The notes under the pieces are model-generated. The model saw only the letters and a list, made by a program, of their open reading frames with translations. It had not been told where the DNA came from and ran no database searches. The translations under genes and the position numbers were made by a program. Below, piece by piece: positions 18,434 through 26,598 of a DNA stretch of 46,041 bases. This stretch comes from Crocosphaera sp. (GTDB lineage Bacteria > Cyanobacteriota > Cyanobacteriia > Cyanobacteriales > Microcystaceae), in NCBI GenBank assembly GCA_030064955.1, contig JASJDW010000013.1, positions 1-46,041 on the forward strand, read 5' to 3'. Position 1 is the stretch's first letter. Every line of letters begins with the position of its first letter.

Positions 18434-19693
18434 GTGAAAGTCTTAGTTGTTGGAAATGGAGGGCGAGAACACGCCCTGACTTGGAAACTACTTCAATCTC
18501 CTCAAGTAGAACAGTGTTTTTGTACTCCTGGCAATGGAGGAACCGCTTTATTAGAAAGATGTGAAAATCTCCCATATGCAGTGGATGACTTTGCTAATAT
18601 TGCTGAGTTTGTGAAGGAACACAGTATTGATCTTGTGGTAGTTGGGCCAGAAGTTCCCTTGGCTAACGGCATTACAGACTATCTTCAACGCTATAATATT
18701 AAGGTATTTGGCCCAACTAAAGTCGGGGCGCAAATTGAGTCGAGTAAGTCTTGGGCAAAAAAGTTGATGGCGGATGCCGGTATTGCGATCGCCAAAGGGG
18801 AAACCTTTACCGATGCAAACGCAGCTAAAGCTTATATTACCCAACAAGGTGCGCCCATTGTAATCAAAGCGGATAACTTAGCAGCAGGGAAAGGGGTTAT
18901 CGTCGCTCAAACTGTGGAAGAAGCACAAAGTGCAGTGGATGAGTTGATGGAAACCGGTTTTTCTCTAATTGTCGTTGAAGAATGTTTACAAGGGCAAGAG
19001 GTGTCTATTTTAGCCCTCACCGATGGTAAAACGGTACGGACTCTATTACCAGCACAAGATCATAAACGTATTGGACAAGGGGACACCGGACCCAATACGG
19101 GGGGAATGGGGGCCTATGCACCAGCACCTATTGCCACTCCTGAGTTATTAGAAAGGGTGCAAACAGAGATTTTAGAACCCACTGTGTCAGCGTTGCGTCA
19201 ACAAGGGATTAATTATTGTGGGGTACTCTATGCAGGGTTAATGGTGACACCGGAAGGTGATCCTAAAGTCCTAGAATATAACTGTCGCTTTGGTGATCCT
19301 GAAACTCAAGCAGTGTTACCTTTATTAGAAACACCATTAGATGAGTTGTTGATGGCTTGTGTTGAAGGTCGTTTAGCAGAGTTACCCCCGTTACAATGGT
19401 ATGACGGTAGTGCTGTGTGCGTAGTGGCTGCGTCTGAGGGTTATCCTGGAAGTTATGAGAAGGGAAAGGTTATTACAGGGATAACAGAGGCAGAAAAGCT
19501 AGGATCAACAGTGTTTCATGCAGGAACAAAGTTAGAAAGCCCTCGCCTTTTAACGGACGGGGGACGAGTGTTAGGGGTTACGTCTGTGGGTAAAGATTTT
19601 AATGCAGCTATTGAGACGGTTTATAGTTGCATGAAAGCGATTAATTTTCCTGGTCAATACTATCGTGGTGATATTGGTCATCGGGTTCGTTAA
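18434..19693 (+). CDS. purD: Phosphoribosylamine-glycine ligase (GAR synthetase)
   Basis: Second step of purine synthesis: joins glycine to phosphoribosylamine using ATP. The 419 residues match the family length. The N-terminal Rossmann-like part begins VLVVGNGGREHALTWKL. The ATP-grasp part shows VIKADNLAAGKGVIVA, GPNTGGMGAYAPAP and LEYNCRFGDPETQ. The start is GTG at 18434, the only one that preserves the N-terminal strand. Confidence 0.97.
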   Translation: MKVLVVGNGGREHALTWKLLQSPQVEQCFCTPGNGGTALLERCENLPYAVDDFANIAEFVKEHSIDLVVVGPEVPLANGITDYLQRYNIKVFGPTKVGAQIESSKSWAKKLMADAGIAIAKGETFTDANAAKAYITQQGAPIVIKADNLAAGKGVIVAQTVEEAQSAVDELMETGFSLIVVEECLQGQEVSILALTDGKTVRTLLPAQDHKRIGQGDTGPNTGGMGAYAPAPIATPELLERVQTEILEPTVSALRQQGINYCGVLYAGLMVTPEGDPKVLEYNCRFGDPETQAVLPLLETPLDELLMACVEGRLAELPPLQWYDGSAVCVVAASEGYPGSYEKGKVITGITEAEKLGSTVFHAGTKLESPRLLTDGGRVLGVTSVGKDFNAAIETVYSCMKAINFPGQYYRGDIGHRVR

Positions 19694-19841
19694 TCATTGA
19701 CAAAAAAACAATACAAATGTTCACCACCAAACTTTAAAATACAGTCCCAGAAACAGCTAACTGTGACAACAATATTGTGGTTTATATAACAGGTTATAAG
19801 TTTAGAGTACATAGGGTCTTAGAAGTCAGTTAACTATTAAG

Positions 19842-19847
19842 TATAAT
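19842..19847 (+). promoter_or_regulatory. Possible -10 element before the 60-aa gene
   Basis: A perfect TATAAT lies 32 bp before the ATG at 19879, followed by a GGAG ribosome-binding sequence near 19870. No convincing -35 box is present at the right distance. Confidence 0.3.
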
Positions 19848-19878
19848 GTAATGATAAAGCCAATTCATCGGAGATAAA

Positions 19879-20061
19879 ATGGAAATAATTTATAAAAAAA
19901 TCCAACTTAAAGAACAAAAAAATGATTTTGCTTATTGGCGAACTCAATCTTATCAAAAACGTCTAGAAACCTTAGAAAAAATTCGTCAAGATTATCATCA
20001 ATGGAAATATCGAAATGTTCAGCCAAGACTTCAAAGAGTTTATACAATTTCTCAACGATAA
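19879..20061 (+). CDS. Small protein partnered with a nucleotidyltransferase
   Basis: A 60-residue basic protein (MEIIYKKIQLKEQKNDFAYW). Similar small proteins occur in cyanobacteria directly upstream of, and overlapping, minimal nucleotidyltransferase genes, as here (47-bp overlap). The pair resembles a toxin-antitoxin-type module, but no activity is known to me. The gene itself looks intact, although its partner is broken. Confidence 0.65.
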   Translation: MEIIYKKIQLKEQKNDFAYWRTQSYQKRLETLEKIRQDYHQWKYRNVQPRLQRVYTISQR

Positions 20062-20182
20062 TGAGGTTAACTATCTTGTGTTTGGTGGTTATGCTGTAGC
20101 AGTTCATGGACATCCTCGTTATACGAAAGATATTGATATTTGGATAGAAATCAATCCAGAAAATGCTGCTAATTTACTTCAA
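20015..20182 (+). pseudogene. Truncated nucleotidyltransferase (DUF6036-like)
   Basis: The first 56 codons encode the N-terminus of a nucleotidyltransferase: FGGYAVAVHGHPRYTKDIDI holds the GG and the Asp-x-Asp metal motif. Homology then stops at about 20182, where the sequence becomes the antisense of a Uma2-like gene. The frame stays open to 20329, but those codons are unrelated. About 100 residues of the normal protein are missing. Confidence 0.75.
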
Positions 20183-20423
20183 TGCGAGGAACCCCCACAC
20201 TTAAAAACCCATCAGGAACGATCGCTGGTTGATAGGGATCATAATAAATCCCCATATCTACCCCAAAATACCAATCTTGTCTTTCTGACCAAATTAATGC
20301 CAGAATATCTAATAAGAGATGGGGAATAAGGTGTTGTAATTGATTATCCACAGGTGTATCATCAGAGTCGGGTAAATCTTCTGCTGAAGGCAGACAATGG
20401 TTGGGATTATAGTTTAATAGCAT
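20169..20423 (-). pseudogene. Truncated Uma2-family (DUF820) protein
   Basis: Reverse-strand frame of 84 residues starting MLLNYNPNHCLPSAEDLPDS and reaching IYYDPYQPAIVPDGFLSVGV, the N-terminal third of a Uma2/DUF820 PDDEXK-fold protein (normally about 190-240 residues). The remainder, including the catalytic EILSP-like region, is absent: the frame runs into the truncated nucleotidyltransferase at about 20182 and stops. Confidence 0.75.
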
Positions 20424-20488
20424 GGTATTATTTTAAGTCACTCAGCTAGGCTTAACTTTATTATAAGTTATGATTGAAATTGAAAAAA

Positions 20489-20908
20489 TTAGCCGAATTT
20501 TTCTAAAGCTTTTTTGAGAGTAAGAGGAATAGGAGTCGGAACGGTTTTATGCTGTTCTCTTCGCATACAAGCAGCTTCTTGTGTTCCTTTCGCAATTAAT
20601 TCTTCTGTGTCATCTGTTACTCTCCAATATTCAAATAACATGGTAATACGATTTTGTTTAACATCCCCTAAAATCATTTTAATTAACACATGATCAAAAG
20701 CAAATAATTCTGATAGATATTCACAGGAAACGGAAACAGTAACTAAAGCTAATCCCTGAGATAATTCATTGATAATATCAGGTGCATGATCTTTCAAAAA
20801 CATCTCTCGACAACGGCCTTGCCAGCGAACATAATTAGCATAATAAACATTACCAACTAGGTTGGTTTCTTCAAAACTAACAATGTGATGATATTCGTAA
20901 GCTTTCAT
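20489..20908 (-). CDS. Enediyne-type hot-dog thioesterase
   Basis: A 139-residue single hot-dog thioesterase of the enediyne subgroup (SgcE10/CalE7 type), which releases the polyene from the iterative PKS. The motif FEETNLVGNVYYANYVRWQG followed by RCREMF is nearly diagnostic. As in that subgroup, the usual acidic catalytic residue at the N-terminal motif is an Asn (Asn16 in ETNLVGN), with Arg residues at 32/34. ATG start at 20908; 12 bp separate it from the upstream permease on the same strand, so they likely share a transcript. The PKS it should serve is 13 kb away on the other strand. Confidence 0.9.
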   Translation of the reverse strand: MKAYEYHHIVSFEETNLVGNVYYANYVRWQGRCREMFLKDHAPDIINELSQGLALVTVSVSCEYLSELFAFDHVLIKMILGDVKQNRITMLFEYWRVTDDTEELIAKGTQEAACMRREQHKTVPTPIPLTLKKALEKFG

Positions 20909-20920
20909 GGTTCTAATGAG

Positions 20921-21913
20921 TTAATTTTTAGTGCGAGATAAGGTCAAAAGAGGGAGACGATACAACCAATAATTAAGCCCTGAAAATAGGAGCATAGAAA
21001 GAACACTAGATAAAATAATAACAGGACGCAAGGGAATAATCAAAAAAGAACTAACCATTTCAATTAAAATCAGAAAAATTAAACAGTTAGCGATGGTTGA
21101 ATGATTAAGTTTACTGCATAAAACCGTTCCTAATGGCGCACCAATAACAACAATAGGAATAGCAGCTAACCAGTAATGTTGTACATTAGTAGGAAAATCA
21201 TCAAAAACAGAAACCTGTAAAAAGAAACCAACAACAGCATTAATTGCCATTAAAATTACAGAAGTTGGCGTTGCTACTTTTTCACTTAAACGCCAAACTA
21301 AAACCATCACAGAAAAAACCACAATATCAATCCCATTTCCTGCTAAACCACTCATAATTCCCCCAATTATTCCTGCTAATACACAAGCCCATTTTTCAGA
21401 ATTTCCCCAATTTGATATTAACTTTTTTTTGCGTTTATGATTTTTATTGAGAATAAATAAAGTAACTGAAAAGCTAGTTAACATAACTGTAAAACACATT
21501 TTTAAAATGTCAGGAGCAAGCCAGGAAGAAAAATAATTTAATCCTAAAAAAATTCCGATGATTCCTCCAAAACTAGCCCAAGGAATTACTCGCCATTCCA
21601 CAGTAATTTTAGTTAAATAAATGGTCAAAGCAGCAGCTACCATGCCAACACTTTGAATAGCTAAAGAGAAGATTTTAGCATCATGGGGAGGAATATGAAG
21701 CAACTTAGTAAAAACAGGGAAAGCAACGGCACCACCTCCAATACTGGTTCCTCCAGCTATCATAGAACCAAATAACATGGTTAAGGCAATTTGCCAATAA
21801 TGAATGAGATGAAAAAATGCCTTATCAATACCTAGAAAAGTCAACCAAACTATCCAAGTTATGAAAGCAATAATTAATATAATTGTTTTTTTTGAATGTA
21901 AAGACAATTGCAT
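20921..21913 (-). CDS. TauE/SafE-family membrane permease
   Basis: About 330 residues from the ATG at 21913 (AAGGAT lies at a good distance); an upstream in-frame ATG at 21985 would add 24 poorly hydrophobic residues. Eight or so hydrophobic segments are visible, with the family pattern MIAGGTSIGGGAVAFPVFTK and, in the second half, GIIGGIMSGLAGNGIDIVVF. TauE/SafE proteins export small sulfur or organic anions; the substrate here is unknown. The position between the thioesterase and the DevC-like permease suggests an association with the biosynthetic locus, not proof of one. Confidence 0.85.
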   Translation of the reverse strand: MQLSLHSKKTIILIIAFITWIVWLTFLGIDKAFFHLIHYWQIALTMLFGSMIAGGTSIGGGAVAFPVFTKLLHIPPHDAKIFSLAIQSVGMVAAALTIYLTKITVEWRVIPWASFGGIIGIFLGLNYFSSWLAPDILKMCFTVMLTSFSVTLFILNKNHKRKKKLISNWGNSEKWACVLAGIIGGIMSGLAGNGIDIVVFSVMVLVWRLSEKVATPTSVILMAINAVVGFFLQVSVFDDFPTNVQHYWLAAIPIVVIGAPLGTVLCSKLNHSTIANCLIFLILIEMVSSFLIIPLRPVIILSSVLSMLLFSGLNYWLYRLPLLTLSRTKN

Positions 21914-22155
21914 TCGTTTATTATCCTTATTATTAAATGTAGGAAGTACCCTAACCTCAGTGAAGTGGAATTGGGCTTCCCGCAACCACTTGTTAAGATA
22001 GCAACAATTTTAGAGAATGTCTAGGCTTCATTTATTGGTCAAATAACGGAGAAAATAAATTCTGTTGCTTGTTGCCTCTTGCTTATCAAAACTAGCTAAT
22101 GTTGTACAAAGTGCAAGATTGAAATAAAGGATAAGACAATTTTCCCAACATTAAG

Positions 22156-23328
22156 TTAAAAAATATCCGCAGGATCAACATCTTGAAGTTTGCGAATTGC
22201 TATCATTCCCGCTAAAAAACACATAAAAATCGTTAAAGAAAAAACAAAAAAAGTCCGTTGTTGAGTCATAACAATGGGTAATAACGTTGTTTGATGAGCA
22301 ATTTTATAAAGTCCTGAAGCAATTAGAAATCCTGGAATATAACCTAAACAAGCTAAAATTAATGACTCTTGAAAAATGACTGTTAAAAAATAGCGATGTC
22401 GATATCCTATGGTTGTTAAGGTTGCATATTCTTTTAAATGATTGGCTACATCAGTATACAGAATTTGATAAACAACAACAATTCCCACAATTAAACCCAT
22501 CGCAACTCCTAACGTAAAAATAAATCCAATGGCTGTACTTGTCATCCAGTATTGTTTCTCAAAATTAATCCATTCTTCTTTGGTAAAAATTTGTACATCA
22601 TTAGGTAAATATTGTTGTAATTTTTGCTTAATTGTCACAGAATTGCCTGATTTTAATTTAATCACTCCTACTTCAATTAACCCTTTTTTTCGTTGGGAAA
22701 AAATCCTTAAAAAATTGAGATGACTGGTAATTAAATTCCCATCAATACCAAAGGTTGTACCTAGTTTAAATAACCCCACCACTTGAATTTTTCGAGTAGC
22801 GTTACTCATGTTATCAATTTCAGTAGCAAGAGCGTTTTGAGATTGAAAAAGGTTGACAACAGGACCAAATTCAGGTCTAGAAGCTACATCAAATAAGACC
22901 ACATCAGGTTCTTTTAATTTCTCAATATTTTGTTCAACTCCAGGTAAATTTAAAACAGGGTATTCTGTGTCAAAACCAATAATATGAATGTTACGCCATT
23001 TTAAGGGATTGGCTGGATTTTTCCACTGAGCAAAGCCTAAATAAATAGGAGTAATAAATTCAACATTTTTCTCACCTAACGCCTGATATAATCGTCGCTC
23101 AGAAAAACTTTTCATGGCAATTAAAGCTGTGGAACGAGGACTTAATAAAAAAAGATCTCCTCTCAAACTTTTATGAAGTAACACCGCACTATCAAATAAA
23201 GCAGACTGAAAACCTAATTGCATAAACATTAAAATAACAGCAAAACTAATCCCCGCAATGGCAACGAATAGGCGTGTTTTTTGATGTTTTAATTGTAACC
23301 AAGCTAACGGTATTTTCATCAATTTCAT
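22156..23328 (-). CDS. DevC-like ABC transporter permease
   Basis: A 390-residue permease of the DevC/MacB-like group: one N-terminal helix (about 18-40), a large extracytoplasmic domain (about 45-260), and three C-terminal helices ending in MIAIRKLQDVDPADIF. In cyanobacteria DevBCA exports glycolipids through TolC. Here the adaptor (DevB-like) lies upstream on the same strand, but no ATPase gene follows. Starts at 23328 or 23319 (MKIPLAWLQLKHQKTRLFVA) are both possible. Confidence 0.88.
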   Translation of the reverse strand: MKLMKIPLAWLQLKHQKTRLFVAIAGISFAVILMFMQLGFQSALFDSAVLLHKSLRGDLFLLSPRSTALIAMKSFSERRLYQALGEKNVEFITPIYLGFAQWKNPANPLKWRNIHIIGFDTEYPVLNLPGVEQNIEKLKEPDVVLFDVASRPEFGPVVNLFQSQNALATEIDNMSNATRKIQVVGLFKLGTTFGIDGNLITSHLNFLRIFSQRKKGLIEVGVIKLKSGNSVTIKQKLQQYLPNDVQIFTKEEWINFEKQYWMTSTAIGFIFTLGVAMGLIVGIVVVYQILYTDVANHLKEYATLTTIGYRHRYFLTVIFQESLILACLGYIPGFLIASGLYKIAHQTTLLPIVMTQQRTFFVFSLTIFMCFLAGMIAIRKLQDVDPADIF

Positions 23329-23370
23329 GTTAGATAAGTATCTAGATAAAAATAAAGGTTATGGTTGGGA

Positions 23371-23478
23371 TGGGGAGTTGGGGAGTTGGGGAGTTGGGGA
23401 GTTGGGGAGTTGGGGAGTTTAGGAGTTTAGGAGTTGGGGAGTTTAGGAGTTTAGGAGTTCAGGAGTTCAGGAGTTGGG
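23371..23478. repeat. GGGGAGTT tandem repeat between devB-like and devC-like genes
   Basis: About 13 copies of an 8-bp unit, first GGGGAGTT, then TAGGAGTT, then variants with TCAGGAGT, filling most of the 177-bp gap. Directly repeated, no spacers, so not a CRISPR. It is related in style to the other minisatellites of the window. Confidence 0.92.
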
Positions 23479-23505
23479 TTAAAGTGGTGTTTACAATTAT
23501 TCAAT

Positions 23506-24717
23506 TTAAGAAGTGACATCCTCAAGAGACTGAAGATCGATCAAGACTTTAACTTGTAAATTCGTTAATCCTTGAACCCGTTGACTGGCAGCAGCATCAA
23601 GGCGTATTTTCACTTCTACTACCCTAGCATCAACATCGGCTGCGGGATCGGTTCCTAAACTATCTTTTTTACCAATTTGTGAGCCAATTTCATCAACAGT
23701 CCCGTTTAATTGATCTTGAAACCCTTGACTAGTAACGATAGCCCGTTGACCCAACCGAATGGGTTCAATGTCTGTTTCGTAAACTTCAGCAATAGCATAC
23801 ATCTGTTGCGTTTGTCCTAGGGCAACAATACCCTGTTGATCCACTATTTCCCCTGCATAAGTATGAATTTTTAAGATTTGACCCGCTTGAGGGGCTTTAA
23901 CAGAGGCTAAGTCCAAGTCTGCTTGGGCCTGCTGTACAGCAGTGTGCGCTTGGTTTAATTCAGCTTGAGCGATCGCCACGTCTACGGGACGAACTTCGGC
24001 AATTTTTTCTAGGGTACTTCGGGCCTCGGTTAACTGTTGCAATAACGTGGTAATGGTGCGATCGCGGTTCGTTTGGGCTTCAATCAGTTGTTCTTGGAAT
24101 ATCTGGGCTTTCACACACATATTATCTCTATCAGAGGCAGAAATTGCTCCATCTTCATAGAGGGTTTCATATCGGTGACACTCCGTATTGGCATTGTCAA
24201 GTTGGGCTTGTATGCGTTTAATGGTGGCTTGTTGCGTCGCTTTTTGTCCTTGTATTTCCGCTTCAATGTGAGAAATTTGAGCTTTTTGAGCGTTAATTTC
24301 ACCAATTTTAGCTCCTGCTTTCACTTTAACCAAATTAGCTTTAGCAAGCATCACTTGAGATTTAGCTTGATTCAATGCTGCTTGGAGGCGATCGCGGTTA
24401 TGGAGAATGGCAATGACTTCCCCTTTTTTTACCCATTGCCCTTGTTTAACAAACAAATGTTCTACTCTAGCCCCCTGTACTAAGGTGGGAACCGAGACAT
24501 AAATGACTTCCCCAAGGGGTTCTAATCTTCCCCTAGCTGCTACAGTTTCTAGGGTTATTTTTTCTGTGGGCAACCTATTAACGGGTTTCACCTCATTGCT
24601 AACAGATGATTGCATTTTAAAACTAATGGCTAAAGTTGCCACAGAAGAACCGATGACCGCTAAAACCATCATCAATATAGACTTGAACCCCTTATTTTCT
24701 CTTGGTAGCTTGTTCAT
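23506..24717 (-). CDS. DevB-like HlyD-family membrane fusion protein
   Basis: A 403-residue periplasmic adaptor that would couple the DevC-like permease to a TolC-type outer membrane channel. It shows an N-terminal anchor helix (about 14-34), a lipoyl half-motif (VEHLFVKQGQWVKKGEVIAI), a long alpha-helical hairpin (about 115-275, many Gln/Ala), the second lipoyl half (LASVKAPQAGQILKIHTYAG) and a beta-barrel end. ATG start at 24717. It is the first gene of the reverse-strand arm, facing the unbL operon across a 771-bp gap. Confidence 0.9.
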   Translation of the reverse strand: MNKLPRENKGFKSILMMVLAVIGSSVATLAISFKMQSSVSNEVKPVNRLPTEKITLETVAARGRLEPLGEVIYVSVPTLVQGARVEHLFVKQGQWVKKGEVIAILHNRDRLQAALNQAKSQVMLAKANLVKVKAGAKIGEINAQKAQISHIEAEIQGQKATQQATIKRIQAQLDNANTECHRYETLYEDGAISASDRDNMCVKAQIFQEQLIEAQTNRDRTITTLLQQLTEARSTLEKIAEVRPVDVAIAQAELNQAHTAVQQAQADLDLASVKAPQAGQILKIHTYAGEIVDQQGIVALGQTQQMYAIAEVYETDIEPIRLGQRAIVTSQGFQDQLNGTVDEIGSQIGKKDSLGTDPAADVDARVVEVKIRLDAAASQRVQGLTNLQVKVLIDLQSLEDVTS

Positions 24718-25488
24718 TATTACCTATCATGCTTAGAAAATATGTCAGGCTGAGGAGGAAATTTAGGTTTCAATTGTAAAAGATATTCTCTTTATTTTTC
24801 TTGTCCCAGTTGATCCTCTTGTTTAAGAAATATTAAAAAAATAAACATTAATAATTTATTTATCATTCAAGTTCAGATTTTGTAGTATATCTAGAGAAAT
24901 TGGGATCATTATTCTCAATAATCACCCTAATGACTAAAATACAGTTAGAGCGTATTCTTGAGGCAATGAGCAAGTTGTTCAAATTTAAAAAGGCGTATAG
25001 CCAGCGGTTAAAATAGCAACTTTTTACTTTACAATCGAGTAATCTTTTGTTATTAAACTTAAAGTATAAGAGGAAACATACTTTAAACTTAGACAAAATC
25101 GGACAAAATCAATTTTCAAGTTAAAAATTAGTTAAAAGCAATCTTTTTATGTAAAGTAAAGTCAAGAAACACAAATAAATATCACAAAAATGAACTATTG
25201 ACAAAAAAATAATGTTCGATTTTCTCAACTTGTTTTAAATTAATTGGTGTTGATAACTTGACTGTGATCAAAAAGAGCCTGGAGGGAGAAATGACAAAAA
25301 AACGAAACCTGATCCATCTTCTTGCATTGAGTCCACCTATCCCCTTGTCAGTACCAACTACCTCACTCAGCCAAAAATCTCAAAGAAATAGAGTTGGGCT
25401 ATAAATAGCTCAACTCAACCAAAAAATCTCAAACAATAGTCTTTTCACACTTATCTAACCCCTCGGGGATAGAAGATTTTAGACCATT
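24718..25488. promoter_or_regulatory. Divergent control region of the enediyne-type locus
   Basis: A 771-bp AT-rich gap between the two divergent arms, presumably holding both promoters. No gene is convincing in it. A near-perfect direct repeat (25366-25391 and 25414-25439, word CCAAAAATCTCAAA) brackets a 10-bp stem-loop (25391-25400 with 25407-25416, one G-T pair). These are candidate operator or leader structures for the forward arm. I could not pick promoter boxes reliably. Confidence 0.5.
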
Positions 25489-26583
25489 ATGTTTACTATT
25501 CTAACAGTTTCAACATTATTCTTCCAGGAAAATCGAAGCAAAGAGTTCCCATTCCAACCGACATTATTCGGCCAAATGAGACGTACCTTTCTAAATATTG
25601 CTCCTGAAGAAGCCACTTTTGAAAGACGGAAGTTTCTTGCAACTGACAGTAAGAAACAACAGCATCTAGAAACCATTGGTAAAACCTTTTTGCAAGGATA
25701 CGAAATAGCGATCGCGTTTAACGATCCGAATCTTGTGATTGTTCAGTTGAACAAGATAGAAGAAGAATATCGCGGTTTTGCCTTTGAAGGGGCTGCTATG
25801 GGTTTAGCCTTATTAGATCGCCTAACCCCTTGGAATAAGACCAGAATTAGCCAATTTTTAAGCCTAGAAGGTCAAAATCATATTTATATGACCTATGTAG
25901 GCATTGGCTGGCTATTAGCCCGACTTCCTGGAGGCGTTCAGTGGTATTTAAGGAAATTGGAAAACAGACAAAGAAACGAAGTAAATTTTTCTCCCTCTGC
26001 TTCCTCTGCTTCCTCTGCTCCCCACACTCCCCACCCTTCCCACACTCCCCACCCTCTCATCGGTTGGTTAGCCATCGATGGCTATGGGTTTCATCAAGGA
26101 TACTTTCATTGGCGTGAGTATATACAAGGTATTCTTCCCCCTAAAAATTTATCAGGATATAGCTGTCGGGTGTTTGATCAAGGGTTAGGTCGGAGTCTTT
26201 GGTTTGTCAAAGGGGCAAATCTTGAGGCTATTGAAAGAGCGATCGCTCAATTTCAACCCAGTCGTCGGGCTGATTTATGGAGTGGGATTGGTTTAGCTTG
26301 TGCCTATGCTGGAGGCATAGAAAACAGCCAGTTAGGGGTCTTAAAACAAGTGGCTAAGCCCTATTACCCTCAATTTGCTCAAGGGGTAGCATTTGCTGCC
26401 AAAACTCGTCTGAGAGCAGGGAATTTAACGGAACATACGGACATAGCGGTACAGAAATTATGTGAAATGTCAGTCCAACAAGCGGCTGATCTTACCGATG
26501 ACACGCTTGTCGGACTGTCCTATGGACAAACTATTCCCGCTTACGAACAGTGGCGACAACGGATTCAAAACTATTTTGTCTAA
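25489..26583 (+). CDS. unbL: Enediyne cassette protein UnbL (DUF1702)
   Basis: A 364-residue member of DUF1702, one of the conserved enediyne warhead-cassette proteins, function undefined. Conserved stretches are YRGFAFEGAAMGLALLDRLT, GWLAIDGYGFHQGYFHWREY, RRADLWSGIGLACAYAGG and FAQGVAFAAKTRLRAG. Residues about 168-191 (SPSASSASSAPHTPHPSHTP) are encoded by C-rich minisatellite DNA and sit in a variable linker just before GWLAIDGYG. The ATG at 25489 is used; the ATG at 25576 (MRRTFLNIAPEE) would fit the usual N-terminus equally well. The unbV gene follows after 15 bp. Confidence 0.9.
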   Translation: MFTILTVSTLFFQENRSKEFPFQPTLFGQMRRTFLNIAPEEATFERRKFLATDSKKQQHLETIGKTFLQGYEIAIAFNDPNLVIVQLNKIEEEYRGFAFEGAAMGLALLDRLTPWNKTRISQFLSLEGQNHIYMTYVGIGWLLARLPGGVQWYLRKLENRQRNEVNFSPSASSASSAPHTPHPSHTPHPLIGWLAIDGYGFHQGYFHWREYIQGILPPKNLSGYSCRVFDQGLGRSLWFVKGANLEAIERAIAQFQPSRRADLWSGIGLACAYAGGIENSQLGVLKQVAKPYYPQFAQGVAFAAKTRLRAGNLTEHTDIAVQKLCEMSVQQAADLTDDTLVGLSYGQTIPAYEQWRQRIQNYFV

Positions 26584-26598
26584 ATAGTCATTAAGAGA

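Noticed and set aside
23371-23478. Tandem repeats that might be a CRISPR array
   Set aside because: The 8-bp units are contiguous with no unique spacers and no cas genes are near.
24863-25096. Reverse open frame of 77 codons in the divergent gap
   Set aside because: Low-complexity, AT-driven codons, no start signal, no recognisable protein.
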